Positions 34,390 through 43,110 of a stretch of DNA of 43,110 nucleotides are shown in pieces. The DNA is taken from assembly GCA_044340865.1 (NCBI GenBank), contig JBIISW010000005.1, positions 1 to 43,110 of the forward strand, written 5' to 3'. Each line of letters opens with the position of its first letter. The stretch's first letter is position 1. The position numbers and the translations under genes are program-made. This stretch comes from UBA4416 sp044340865. GTDB lineage: Bacteria > Bacteroidota > Bacteroidia > B-17B0 > Aurantibacillaceae. Under the pieces are notes generated by a model. It did no database searches, was not told the DNA's origin, and saw only the letters and a program-made list of their open reading frames with translations.

Positions 34390-35421
34390 TTATTTTGAAG
34401 CCAATGTTTTAACCACTTTTTGTTTTGCAATCCAAGCGTTATAATCCTTTTCACTCTCAACAATAATTGTCATTGGCATATTGTAATGAGAACCTCCACA
34501 AATTTTATTACATAACAACATAAAGTCAAATTCAATTGGTTCTTTATTTTGCTTCGCTCTTACATCATTAATTTCTTTCATCATTTTAATAACATAAGGA
34601 TCTTTGCGCATTTCAGCCGTTGTTTTATTCGGCGTAAATCTAAATTCAGTTACCATACCTGGCACACAATTCATTTGGGCTCTAAAGTGAGGCATAAATG
34701 CAGAGTGAATTACATCACGTGAACGCATTTTAAATTCGATCTCTCTATTAACTGGAATATGAAACTCATTTCTTACAATGATGTCATCATAACAAGTTGC
34801 ATCTAAAGTATCTAAACCAACAATGTTCTGCCCGTCAATTTGACGATAGTCTGTTGAACCTAATATTTTATCATTTCCTGCATAACGAGCTGTCCAATCA
34901 AATTGTTTCGCATATAATTCAACCGTAATTTTATTTGGATCTGTTGAACGGTCAGTTATTTCATTCCAATATTTTAATCCAAAAATAATGATACCTGCTA
35001 ACACAATTGCTGGAGCTACAGTCCAAGCCATTTCTAAACGATTATCATGGGCTAAAAAAGTTGCTTTTGTGTCATTTTTTCCAGAATATTTGTAGGCGAA
35101 ATAAAACAAAACTCCGTTTACTACAACAAATACGAAAGAAATTAAATACATGTTATAGTCCCAAAGTTGGTCTACCTTCAAACCATGCACTGAAGCTGCA
35201 CCAGGCAAAGAGTTATCACTCCATCTGTTTATTTGCCAAAAAAAGAATCCTAAAAATAATATCCCAAAAACCAGCATTAATTTTCCGTTAAAGGTATTAT
35301 CGCTTTCTGAAACATTCCATTCTTTCGTGTTTTTAAATTGACGAGATAACTCAACAACACGCATTAGCTGATGAACAGCGATAATTAAGAGTACAAGTCC
35401 GATTAAAATTAACAATTTCAT
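34390..35421 (-). CDS. ctaC: Cytochrome c oxidase subunit II
   Basis: 343 residues. One membrane helix at the N-terminus, two more at about 45-65 and 90-110, then a cupredoxin domain with the CuA site CNKICGGSHYNM (Cys304, Cys308, His312, Met315). HSAFMPHFRAQMNCVPGM, with the first CuA His, is conserved. There is no fused cytochrome c domain at the C-terminus, so electrons must come from a separate c heme such as ActE. The N-terminal helix before the usual hairpin is an addition common in Bacteroidota. Spacing to subunit I is 42 bases. Confidence 0.96.
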   Translation of the reverse strand: MKLLILIGLVLLIIAVHQLMRVVELSRQFKNTKEWNVSESDNTFNGKLMLVFGILFLGFFFWQINRWSDNSLPGAASVHGLKVDQLWDYNMYLISFVFVVVNGVLFYFAYKYSGKNDTKATFLAHDNRLEMAWTVAPAIVLAGIIIFGLKYWNEITDRSTDPNKITVELYAKQFDWTARYAGNDKILGSTDYRQIDGQNIVGLDTLDATCYDDIIVRNEFHIPVNREIEFKMRSRDVIHSAFMPHFRAQMNCVPGMVTEFRFTPNKTTAEMRKDPYVIKMMKEINDVRAKQNKEPIEFDFMLLCNKICGGSHYNMPMTIIVESEKDYNAWIAKQKVVKTLASK

Positions 35422-35468
35422 ATTATAACAATTTTATAGTTCGATTTATTGATGTTTTCGATGTTTGA

Positions 35469-36701
35469 TTAATAAGAGTGGTGTAAGCTTTCTGATAAGA
35501 AAGGATGATTTTTTACTAATAATGGTTTTTTCGCAAGATTTGTTAATACCACATAAATAAACAATCCTAAGAAGAAGAAGAATGTACCAACTTCCATCCA
35601 GCTTAATCCAGTCCAATTGTGACCAACAGTTCCAGGCATTACAATCATGATCATGTCTAAGTAATGACCAATAAAAATAATAGCGCCTACAAAAATTAAG
35701 AAGAAGAAGTTACGTTTTGAATCTCTACTCATTAACATAATCATTGGAAACGCAAAGTTTACAAAAAATACTGTCCACATTAATGCTTTATAAGATTCCC
35801 AACGTGTTTTATAATAAACAACCTCTTCAGGAATATCAGCATACCAAATTAACATGAATTGAGAAAAATATAAATAAGCCCAAAGGAAAGATATAGCAAA
35901 CATCCATTTTCCAATATCATGAACTGTACTTTCAGTTACAAAATCTAAGTAGCCTAATTTTTTTAACCAAACAACTAAAATTGTAACGGTAATCATAGAA
36001 CTAACCCACATACCTGAAAATACATACCAACCCATCATCGTAGAAAACCAATGCGTGTCGATGCTCATTAACCAATCCCAAGCAGCAGTTGATGATGTAT
36101 AAGCAAATAATACAAGAAAATAAGCACTTAACTTAATGTTTTTCCAATGAAATCCTTTAGAATCTTCGTGGCCTAGTGCGTCTGCTTCGCTAGAGTTTTT
36201 TCTTAACTTCCAAGAAAATAATACCCAAGCAACCATATATAAAATTGTTCTAACCCACCAAAACACACCAAAATAACCAATTTTACCAGCAATAACTTTA
36301 TCATAATTTGGAGAAGCTACATCATCAACACCTTCTGCCATCCAAGGATATATGGTATTCATGTGTAATTGACCGAAAATAAATATCAATAGTAAAAAAG
36401 ATAACCCATAAGGTAAAAAAGTTGTTGTTGCTTCGATGATTCTTTTTATAGTAGTTGACCATCCTGATTCAGCCGCGTATTGCAATGCTAAAAAGAATAC
36501 AGATGCTAAAGCAATACCCATAAAGTAAAATGAGCCTGCAAAAATATTAGCCCAAGCTCTATTATGCTGATAATGATGGTCTTCAGCGTTTGTATCAAAA
36601 ACAAACATACAAATGATAGATATTAATCCGACTGCCATTAAAAGCATGGATACCATTTTTGTTTTTGAAGGAAATACGAAATTTAATTTTTCAGTGTTCA
36701 T
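35469..36701 (-). CDS. actF: Alternative complex III subunit ActF
   Basis: 410 residues with about ten membrane helices. It is the second quinone-binding NrfD/PsrC-like subunit of the quinol:cytochrome c oxidoreductase. Landmarks: the start region KMVSMLLMAVGLISIICMFVFD, HHYQHNRAWANIFAGSFYFMGIAL, DWLMSIDTHWFSTMMGWYVF in the core, and LSWMEVGTFFFFLGLF near the C-terminus. It lies between actE and ctaC in the usual order; the gap to ctaC is 47 bases. Confidence 0.94.
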   Translation of the reverse strand: MNTEKLNFVFPSKTKMVSMLLMAVGLISIICMFVFDTNAEDHHYQHNRAWANIFAGSFYFMGIALASVFFLALQYAAESGWSTTIKRIIEATTTFLPYGLSFLLLIFIFGQLHMNTIYPWMAEGVDDVASPNYDKVIAGKIGYFGVFWWVRTILYMVAWVLFSWKLRKNSSEADALGHEDSKGFHWKNIKLSAYFLVLFAYTSSTAAWDWLMSIDTHWFSTMMGWYVFSGMWVSSMITVTILVVWLKKLGYLDFVTESTVHDIGKWMFAISFLWAYLYFSQFMLIWYADIPEEVVYYKTRWESYKALMWTVFFVNFAFPMIMLMSRDSKRNFFFLIFVGAIIFIGHYLDMIMIVMPGTVGHNWTGLSWMEVGTFFFFLGLFIYVVLTNLAKKPLLVKNHPFLSESLHHSY

Positions 36702-36749
36702 ATTATTGTAATTCAGTTATGTCTTTAAATTCGTTTAATTAATATACAA

Positions 36750-37388
36750 TTATGGCTTTGCTACTACTGTGTTAGTTGGAACTGCTTTTACTGTAGAATC
36801 AACCGCAACTGTTTTTGGTCCTTGTAATTTTTGCACATAGTGTACTAAAGTCCAACGCTCTTGAGTATTTAAAAGACTAGCATGATTTCCCATTGAGTTT
36901 TTTCCATAAGTAATAGAATGGAAAATTTTACCTTCTGGTAAATTTTTTAACGGTCCATTATAGGCTGGCGGTGGCCCTGGCAACTTAGCTGCTACCTTTC
37001 CATCACCTGCTCCTGTTGCACCATGACAGTGTATACAAAATTTTCCGAAGAGTACTTCTCCGTCTTTTTCAACTTGAGGGGTTAAAGCAAGTGGATTCTT
37101 TAAATACATTCCCGCTTGTTCATATCCTTCAACTGTATTCGGATAAACGTAAGGTATATAACCTCTAGCAATAGTTCCTTTCACTGGTAACATAGCACTG
37201 TTTAAGGTGTCGTCACCAATAATATAAGTTCCGTAATTTTCAACAGATGGCGAACGATACATGTCAGGCATAAATTCAAATCCAGGACTGTTTGCGTCTT
37301 TTTTACCACATGATGTAAAACCTGCAACTAACATTACTACGAAAGTTCCGCAAGTAAAGAGTTTCAAATTTTTATAAGATATATTCAT
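36750..37388 (-). CDS. actE: Alternative complex III cytochrome c subunit ActE
   Basis: 212 residues. A lipoprotein signal (AGFTSC, Cys27) anchors it to the membrane. The single class I heme c motif is CIHCH (Cys118, Cys121, His122), followed by GATGAGDGKVA and a likely axial Met in GKNSMGNHASLL. The C-terminus is a Pro/Val/Thr tail (TVKAVPTNTVVAKP). It is the mono-heme subunit likely to pass electrons to the oxidase CuA. It lies between actD and actF with short gaps. Confidence 0.94.
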   Translation of the reverse strand: MNISYKNLKLFTCGTFVVMLVAGFTSCGKKDANSPGFEFMPDMYRSPSVENYGTYIIGDDTLNSAMLPVKGTIARGYIPYVYPNTVEGYEQAGMYLKNPLALTPQVEKDGEVLFGKFCIHCHGATGAGDGKVAAKLPGPPPAYNGPLKNLPEGKIFHSITYGKNSMGNHASLLNTQERWTLVHYVQKLQGPKTVAVDSTVKAVPTNTVVAKP

Positions 37389-37418
37389 CAGTATTATTTT
37401 TAATTTAATTTTGTACTA

Positions 37419-37967
37419 TTAATATTTTGCTTCAATCACTAAGGTTCCTTTGTAGTTAACTTCTTCTGCGCCGTTAGAGCGTAAAATTTCATCAGCCTTT
37501 TTTGATTGTTCTTCATTCAACTCTAAATAAATCATGAATTTATCATCTGTCGTACGAGGATCAGGATTTTTTGCCTTTGCACCTGGTACCAACATACAAC
37601 GTAATAAATATGTTAATGCCATTCCATGAGCAGCACAAAATACAGTGGCCTCAAATGAAATCGGAATAAATGCAGGGATGTTAAAATAATAACTCCAATT
37701 TGGTTTTCCACCAATATCATTTGGCCAATCATGGATCATCATGTACCACATCATTAATGTAGCTAAACCTAAACCTATTAATCCATAAATAAATGCACAA
37801 ATAGCTAAACGTGTGCGCGGAACTCCAATGATTGGATCAATTCCATGCAATGGAAACGGAGTGTAAACTTCGTTGATACGAATTCCTGAAGAACGCAATT
37901 TCTTACAAGCTTCTATCAAAGGAACTTCATCTGAAAATATGCCGTGTATAATGTTTTTTGTTATCAT
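37419..37967 (-). CDS. actD: Alternative complex III subunit ActD (DUF3341)
   Basis: 182 residues, the DUF3341 family. The N-terminal cytoplasmic part has GIFSDEVPLIEACKKLRSSGI and VYTPFPLHGID, then two membrane helices (LAICAFIYGLIGLGLATLMMW split by a short loop; SFEATVFCAAHGMALTYL), and a C-terminal domain DDKFMIYLELNEEQSKKADE. It is a structural membrane subunit without cofactor. Order and spacing in the operon are standard. Confidence 0.94.
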   Translation of the reverse strand: MITKNIIHGIFSDEVPLIEACKKLRSSGIRINEVYTPFPLHGIDPIIGVPRTRLAICAFIYGLIGLGLATLMMWYMMIHDWPNDIGGKPNWSYYFNIPAFIPISFEATVFCAAHGMALTYLLRCMLVPGAKAKNPDPRTTDDKFMIYLELNEEQSKKADEILRSNGAEEVNYKGTLVIEAKY

Positions 37968-38032
37968 ATTTTTTTAATAAATCAAACTTTTTATTTTATT
38001 TTTTCTCAAGTTATAAACCGAAATAAATCAAT

Positions 38033-39418
38033 TTAGTGAGCGTGTTCTTCTGCTAATTTTTTATGTTCTTCTCCTGAAGATTTTAAAATAGATTTTAACT
38101 CAGCTTGCGCAATAACAGGGAATGTTCGAGAATATAATAAGAATAATGTGAAGAACATTCCGATAGTACCAACAAAAATACCTACATCAACAAAAGATGG
38201 TGAATATGAATTCCAAGTAGATGGTAAATACGTACGGCATAAAGTAGGAACAATAATTACAAAACGTTCGAACCACATACCGATGTTAACTACGATAGAA
38301 AGAACAAATGTAAACGCCAAACTAGTACGTAATTTTTTAAACCAAAATAATTGTGGTGAAATAACATTGCAAGTCATCATCATCCAGTAAGCCCAAGCCA
38401 TTGGACCAGTTGCTCTGTTTAAGAATGCATACTGTTCCCATTCTACGCCAGAATACCAAGCCATAAATAACTCTGTTAAATACGCTACACCTACAATAGA
38501 ACCTGTAACAATAATTACAATATTCATGTATTCAACGTGTTTAATAGTAATGTATGCTTCTAATTTATACACTTTACGTACGATTAACATTAACGTTAGT
38601 ACCATTGCGAAACCAGAAAAAACTGCTCCAGAAACGAAATATGGAGGAAAAATTGTTGTATGCCATCCTGGTAGAATAGATGTAGCAAAGTCCATAGATA
38701 CAATTGAGTGAACTGAGAATACCAATGGTGTAGACAATCCAGCTAAAACCAAAGAAACCTCTTCAAAACGACTCCAATGACGAGCACTTCCTCCCCAACC
38801 AAAAGACAATAATGCATATACTTTTTTCATTTTTGGTTTAACAACTCTATCACGAATCATGGCAAAATCAGGAATTAAACCAATATACCAGAACACAATA
38901 GAAACAGTAGCATACGTTGAAACGGCAAAAACGTCCCATAACAAAGGAGAGTTAAAGTTAGGCCACAAAGAACCAAATTGATTTGGTAATGGGAATAACA
39001 TATAATCTAACCAAGGACGACCAGTATGTAGTGTTACGAAAATAGCTGCACATAATACCGCAAAAATAGTCATTGCCTCAGCTGAACGGTTAATAGCCAT
39101 ACGCCACTTTTGACGGAACAATAATAATACTGCAGAAATTAATGTACCAGCGTGACCAATACCAATCCACCAAACGAAGTTAGTAATATCCCAAGCCCAA
39201 TCAACACCGTTATTAGAACCCCAAGCTCCAATACCTACGCCAATTGTATATGATAAACATCCGATACCCCACATGAAACCTAATACCGATATAGTAAATA
39301 AAATATACCATAATCGGTTTGCTTTCCCTTCAATAGGAGCAATAATATCGTCGGTGATTTTTCGGTAAGTTGGGTTACCTAATATCAATGGTTCTCTTAT
39401 CTGTGATTCTGCGTGCAT
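38033..39418 (-). CDS. actC: Alternative complex III quinone-binding subunit ActC (NrfD-like)
   Basis: 461 residues with about ten membrane helices of the NrfD/PsrC type. Landmarks: REPLILGNPTYRKITDDI at the N-terminus, NFVWWIGIGHAGTLISAVLL (a conserved His probably near the quinone site), GRPWLDYMLFPLPNQFGSLW and SMDFATSILPGWHTTIFPPY. It oxidises menaquinol and passes electrons to the ActB iron-sulfur clusters. It ends with a polar tail (SGEEHKKLAEEHAH). Confidence 0.96.
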   Translation of the reverse strand: MHAESQIREPLILGNPTYRKITDDIIAPIEGKANRLWYILFTISVLGFMWGIGCLSYTIGVGIGAWGSNNGVDWAWDITNFVWWIGIGHAGTLISAVLLLFRQKWRMAINRSAEAMTIFAVLCAAIFVTLHTGRPWLDYMLFPLPNQFGSLWPNFNSPLLWDVFAVSTYATVSIVFWYIGLIPDFAMIRDRVVKPKMKKVYALLSFGWGGSARHWSRFEEVSLVLAGLSTPLVFSVHSIVSMDFATSILPGWHTTIFPPYFVSGAVFSGFAMVLTLMLIVRKVYKLEAYITIKHVEYMNIVIIVTGSIVGVAYLTELFMAWYSGVEWEQYAFLNRATGPMAWAYWMMMTCNVISPQLFWFKKLRTSLAFTFVLSIVVNIGMWFERFVIIVPTLCRTYLPSTWNSYSPSFVDVGIFVGTIGMFFTLFLLYSRTFPVIAQAELKSILKSSGEEHKKLAEEHAH

Positions 39419-39461
39419 AATATGATTAATTCAGAATTTATAACTAATTTTTAATTTATGT

Positions 39462-42400
39462 TTATGAATGATGTTCTTCTTTATGTGACTCACCTTTTGG
39501 AGCAGCATGAGATGCATGAGTGTGTATTTCCTCTTCCTGATTTCTAACTTTTAATAAGTAAGAAACTGTTGGCTTAATACCTACTTCCTCTAATAAAACA
39601 TAGTTTTTATCATCACTTCTCCATTTAGAGATTTCTGCCGTTTCATCGTTAGCGTCACCAAACATAATTGCATTTGTTGGACATGCCTGTTGACAAGCTG
39701 TTTTAATCGCTCCATCTACAATCGGCATTTTAGCTGTTTTTGCAACTAACTTACCTGCTTGTATACGTTGAACACACATAGAACATTTTTCCATTACACC
39801 ACGACTACGAACAACAACATCTGGATTTAATACCATACGACCTAAATCTTGTTGAGCTGGATTTACATCTGCAAAATCTGAATTATCGATATAATTAAAC
39901 CAGTTGAAACGACGAACTTTAAACGGACAGTTGTTTGCGCAATAACGAGTACCAATACAACGGTTATAAGTCATCATGTTTAAACCTTCTGAACTATGAC
40001 TAGTTGCTAAAACTGGACAAACAGTTTCGCATGGTGCATGATTACAATGCTGACACATCATTGGTTGGAATGTTACCGTCGGATTATTCGAAGGATTTTC
40101 CATATCCAAATACATCTGTTTAGCTCCAATATGTTCTTCTTGAGCCTTATCCTTGTTCATGTCTGAAGTATAGTAACGATCAATACGTAACCAATGCATT
40201 TCACGTGTTTTACCTACTTCTTCTTTACCAACAACATGTACGTTATTTTCAACAGTACAAGCAACAACACAAGCTGCACATCCAATACAAGATGTCATAT
40301 CGATAGTTAATCCCCATTTGTGATTCATACGAGGATGTTCTGCCCATAAATCTACTTCCGCAATTGGGGTTTTGCCACCACCATGAGCTGGCAATGCAGC
40401 AATGGGATTCCAAATTTCTTTTTCTTTATTTTTATATTCTTTTAAAGAAACCTCGCGTAATAAATACTCTTCACGACCCATAATTGTGTGGTGAATTTGA
40501 GTAGCCGCAAATTTATGTTCATCCTTAGTAGCTTTAACAGATACAGATAAGTTTGAATTTGTAAAAGTATTATTTGAAACACTAACAAATGGATAAGCAT
40601 TCTGACCTACACCAAAAGCAACTTTCATTGAGCTTGCTTGTCTTCCATACCCAATTGCTAAACCAATCGTTCCTTCAGTTTGTCCTGGTTGAGGGTAAAC
40701 AGGAACTTTAATTGTTGTGCCATTCACTGTTAATTCTGCAATAGAACCAATAATGTCTTGACGCTTCATTTCATTTAAACCCAATTTTGCCACATCTGCA
40801 GGGCTCATGGTAATATAGTTATCCCAAGTCACTTTAGAAATAGGATCCGGTAATTCCATTAACCATGGATTATTACTTTGACTACCATTACCTAAACCTA
40901 CTTTTTCATAAACCACAAGTTCAAACTCTCCTCCTTTTGCAGAAGTTGCAGTGCTTGCAAATTTATTGTAATCAACAGCAATTACTGTTGCTTCAGTAGC
41001 ACCAAGTAAAGTGATCGTTTTAATAGCACCAGTATTTGAATTAACTTCTGAAGCTAATGAATCAGAAATAGAAGATGCAACACCTGTCGCTTCAATTTTT
41101 CCAGTTGAATCAACTTTTACAGGAGTAAATGGAATATCTTTAACAACAGATACTTTTAATACTCCATCATGTAATGTATGAGCCCAAAAAGAAGCGAAAT
41201 CTAAATATTTTCCTTGTTGAGGAAACACATGATTATTCCAATATCCTTGTAAATAGGATAAATAATCTGTTTTGATTCCAGACCATTTTAATAACGTGTC
41301 TTGAACCTGACGAGTTCCTTCATAACGAGGGGCTCTGAATATTTGATTAATTGTTGGTTGCTGTAATGAATAATGTCCACGTTTTGGATTTGCATCACCC
41401 CAAGATTCTAGGAAGTTGTTATCTGGACAAACATAATCAGCAAGTAAAGACGTTTCATCTAACGATTGAGAAAAAGAAACTTTTGTTGCAATTTTTTTAT
41501 ATGCTGCTTCAAATTTTAACGATGCTGGAGCAGTATAAACAGGGTTACAGTTGTAAGTCATTAACGTCCCAACTTTACCTGCATTCATATCAGCAACTAA
41601 ATCGATAAAATCTTTATCGTTACCTTGCTTTAAATTAAAATGTAAATCAACATCAACTGTTTTACCATAATTCCCAAGCATTTTATTAATGCCGTTCACT
41701 AAGGTTTGGCACGCTTCATCATTATAACCACAAACCACAATAGATTTGCCTTTATTTTCAACTAACTCTTTGGCTGCTTTTGAAATTGCTTTCGAAGCCG
41801 CAGAATTAGAAATTTTTCCTTCAGATACTTTGGAATTTCCTGTCGCATTAGCAACTTCATTATATAAGGATGCAATAACTTTTCCAAATTCAGATGGTTT
41901 AACCATGTAACGCTCATCAGCATTAGCACCCGTTAAAGATAAATTAGCCTCAAAATGGTAATGTTTACTCATTTCCAAATTTTCTCTATTTACTTTACGT
42001 GTTTTACTATATTGATTTGCGAATTCAATTGGATTCAACCAAGTTCCTAAAAAATCACAAGCTATACCAACAATCGTTTTTGCCTTTGAAAAATCATAAG
42101 ACGAAACGACAGATTTTCCAAATACATTTTTATTTGCATTAATTAATGCAGAATAAGAAACGGCGTCAAAAGTTACGTGTTTTGCATTTGGGTATTTTGA
42201 TGTAAACTCAGCGATAACTGCTTTAGTAGATGGACTAATAATGGTAGATGTTAATATAACAGCTTGACCAACAGACATTGATTTTACAACGGCATCATCA
42301 ACATTTTTCCATGTAGTTAATTGACCCTTTGCTAATGGTCCTGTTAAACGAGCTCCATCATACAAACTTAATACTGAAGATTGAACCCTTGCACTTGTTG

Positions 42401-42791
42401 CGCCGTTAGTAACCTTAGATAAATCGTTACCTTCAATTTTTATTGGACGGCCTTCGCGAGTTTTTACAAGAATAGAGGCATAATCATGTCCATCATAAAA
42501 TGTTGAAGCATAAAAATTAGCTACGCCTGGAGTTACTTCTTCTGGCTTCACAACGTACGGAATTGCTTTATTAACAGGAGTTTCACAAGCAGCTAACGCA
42601 ACAGCAGCCGTGCTAAATCCCATTACCTTTAAGAAATCTCTACGGCTTGTGCCATTAGTTTTTGCATCATCACCTGTAAGGAAATCTTCCATTGGTAAAT
42701 TCTCTGCAAACTCATTGTTTTTGCTTTGTACAAAGGCTTCGCTGTTGTTTAATTCAGGTAAACCTTTCCAGTATTTTTTTGACATTGTCAT
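39462..42791 (-). CDS. actB: Alternative complex III subunit ActB (MoCo-like plus iron-sulfur domains)
   Basis: 1109 residues. It begins with the variant Tat-type leader region (YWKGLPELN, then RRDFLKVMGFSTAAVALAAC near 50-70). An ATG two codons downstream is an equally good start. Residues about 75-750 are a molybdopterin-oxidoreductase-like domain, which in this complex carries no cofactor. Residues about 800-1070 carry ferredoxin-type cysteine sets: CIGCAACVVACTVEN, CQHCNHAPCETVCPV, CIGTRYCANNCPFKVRRFNW and CSMCVQRIQ with ACQQACPTNAIMF. These bind [4Fe-4S] and [3Fe-4S] clusters and wire quinol oxidation to the hemes of ActA and ActE. The C-terminus is His-rich. The gene follows actA by 35 bases. 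Confidence 0.96.
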   Translation of the reverse strand: MTMSKKYWKGLPELNNSEAFVQSKNNEFAENLPMEDFLTGDDAKTNGTSRRDFLKVMGFSTAAVALAACETPVNKAIPYVVKPEEVTPGVANFYASTFYDGHDYASILVKTREGRPIKIEGNDLSKVTNGATSARVQSSVLSLYDGARLTGPLAKGQLTTWKNVDDAVVKSMSVGQAVILTSTIISPSTKAVIAEFTSKYPNAKHVTFDAVSYSALINANKNVFGKSVVSSYDFSKAKTIVGIACDFLGTWLNPIEFANQYSKTRKVNRENLEMSKHYHFEANLSLTGANADERYMVKPSEFGKVIASLYNEVANATGNSKVSEGKISNSAASKAISKAAKELVENKGKSIVVCGYNDEACQTLVNGINKMLGNYGKTVDVDLHFNLKQGNDKDFIDLVADMNAGKVGTLMTYNCNPVYTAPASLKFEAAYKKIATKVSFSQSLDETSLLADYVCPDNNFLESWGDANPKRGHYSLQQPTINQIFRAPRYEGTRQVQDTLLKWSGIKTDYLSYLQGYWNNHVFPQQGKYLDFASFWAHTLHDGVLKVSVVKDIPFTPVKVDSTGKIEATGVASSISDSLASEVNSNTGAIKTITLLGATEATVIAVDYNKFASTATSAKGGEFELVVYEKVGLGNGSQSNNPWLMELPDPISKVTWDNYITMSPADVAKLGLNEMKRQDIIGSIAELTVNGTTIKVPVYPQPGQTEGTIGLAIGYGRQASSMKVAFGVGQNAYPFVSVSNNTFTNSNLSVSVKATKDEHKFAATQIHHTIMGREEYLLREVSLKEYKNKEKEIWNPIAALPAHGGGKTPIAEVDLWAEHPRMNHKWGLTIDMTSCIGCAACVVACTVENNVHVVGKEEVGKTREMHWLRIDRYYTSDMNKDKAQEEHIGAKQMYLDMENPSNNPTVTFQPMMCQHCNHAPCETVCPVLATSHSSEGLNMMTYNRCIGTRYCANNCPFKVRRFNWFNYIDNSDFADVNPAQQDLGRMVLNPDVVVRSRGVMEKCSMCVQRIQAGKLVAKTAKMPIVDGAIKTACQQACPTNAIMFGDANDETAEISKWRSDDKNYVLLEEVGIKPTVSYLLKVRNQEEEIHTHASHAAPKGESHKEEHHS

Positions 42792-42826
42792 GTGTGATAT
42801 TTCTTCTAATTACCGGTTTCTAACAA

Positions 42827-43110
42827 TTAATAGTGACATTTAGCGCATTCAAGTCCTCCGATTTTTTCAACCGTCAACTTAACGTCATGTTGTCCTTTAT
42901 ATTTTTCTTTTAAAGCTTTATGTATTTTGTCATAATATGCATTGCCTTCCATTGCAACCTCTGTTTTTCTATGACATTCAATACACCATTTCATGGTTAA
43001 AGGCGTTTTTTGTTCTGCAACAGTCATTTTCTTTAAATCTCCATGGCAATTTGCACAATCTTGTTTACCTACAACAACGTGTTGTGAGTGATTAAAGTAA
43101 ACATGATCAG
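42827..43110 (-). CDS. actA: Alternative complex III multiheme cytochrome ActA, C-terminal part
   Basis: The frame is open from the window edge to the stop at 42827, so the gene continues upstream of this window. About 94 residues are visible, with three heme c motifs: CANCH, CIECH and CAKCH near the end (CAKCHY*). Full ActA carries five c hemes and is a membrane-anchored periplasmic subunit that collects electrons from ActB. Other His residues (FNHSQHVVVG) fit as distal ligands. The reading frame and its place before actB make the call firm despite truncation. Confidence 0.93.
   Translation of the reverse strand, partial: DHVYFNHSQHVVVGKQDCANCHGDLKKMTVAEQKTPLTMKWCIECHRKTEVAMEGNAYYDKIHKALKEKYKGQHDVKLTVEKIGGLECAKCHY

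Noticed and set aside
39462..42791. ActB as a molybdenum enzyme
   Set aside because: The MoCo-like domain in this family binds no cofactor, and its place between actA and actC identifies it as the respiratory subunit.
1..43110. CRISPR arrays, insertion sequences, prophage genes, tRNA or rRNA genes
   Set aside because: None were recognised by eye: no repeated spacer pattern, no transposase or integrase motifs, and no cloverleaf or rRNA-like stretches. A tRNA could still be missed without a covariance search.

Overview
The window is AT-rich chromosomal DNA from a member of the Bacteroidota. Evidence for this is a short (287 aa) Bacteroidota-type primary sigma factor, type IX secretion cargo with both type A and type B C-terminal signals, a PorP/SprF protein, a type III glutamine synthetase, an alternative complex III operon, and several promoters of the TTG / TAnnTTTG class. 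The genus cannot be told from the sequence. Almost everything is housekeeping or core-envelope content. I see no integrase, insertion sequence, CRISPR array, tRNA or rRNA.

Layout. 1-38: first codons of a malate dehydrogenase-like gene with a good promoter at 89-119. 274-414: a remnant of a glycosyltransferase. 429-7865 (minus): dihydroorotase-like protein that lacks the HxH metal motif, a BatA/VWA membrane protein, a PorP/SprF protein and a large type B secreted Ig-like adhesin. 8196-10385 (plus): glutamine synthetase III, closed by a strong bidirectional terminator. 10456-12288 (minus): UbiD-family decarboxylase. 12358-16699 (plus): SnoaL-like protein, phosphoglycerate kinase, a transaldolase fused to a CBS pair, a type A secreted protein and a small His-rich membrane protein. 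16768-18423 (minus): RecN. 18624-19487 (plus): RpoD. 19682-24373 (minus): a lipoprotein, DUF1330, DUF3050, GlmS and a TIGR01777 epimerase. 24440-25557 (plus): a tightly packed ferredoxin / unknown / GNAT set. 25561-28241 (minus): LysS, lipoprotein and guanylate kinase. 28518-30039 (plus): an ECF-like sigma factor and a beta-barrel protein. 30051-32398 (minus): aspartate kinase and CorA. 32527-43110 (minus): actABCDEF followed by cytochrome c oxidase subunits II and I, a contiguous quinol-to-oxygen electron transfer module that enters the window inside actA.

How parts work together. The Act proteins oxidise menaquinol and pass electrons through c-type hemes (ActA, ActE) to the CuA and heme-copper centres of the adjacent oxidase. 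The secreted type B adhesin and the PorP/SprF protein form the usual cargo/partner pair. Pgk and the transaldolase fusion are adjacent sugar-phosphate genes that share an almost identical 22-bp promoter block.

The least ordinary signals are: (i) a symmetric, 21-bp-phased array of four TGTTwAACA boxes, bounded by a perfect 14-bp inverted repeat, sitting on the promoter of the ECF-like sigma gene; (ii) the transaldolase-CBS fusion with altered active-site residues; (iii) the shared promoter block of pgk and that fusion; (iv) the DUF3050 protein with an HxxxDxxH motif like that of heme-oxygenase-like diiron enzymes. I found no complete new multi-gene system; these are leads of moderate strength.
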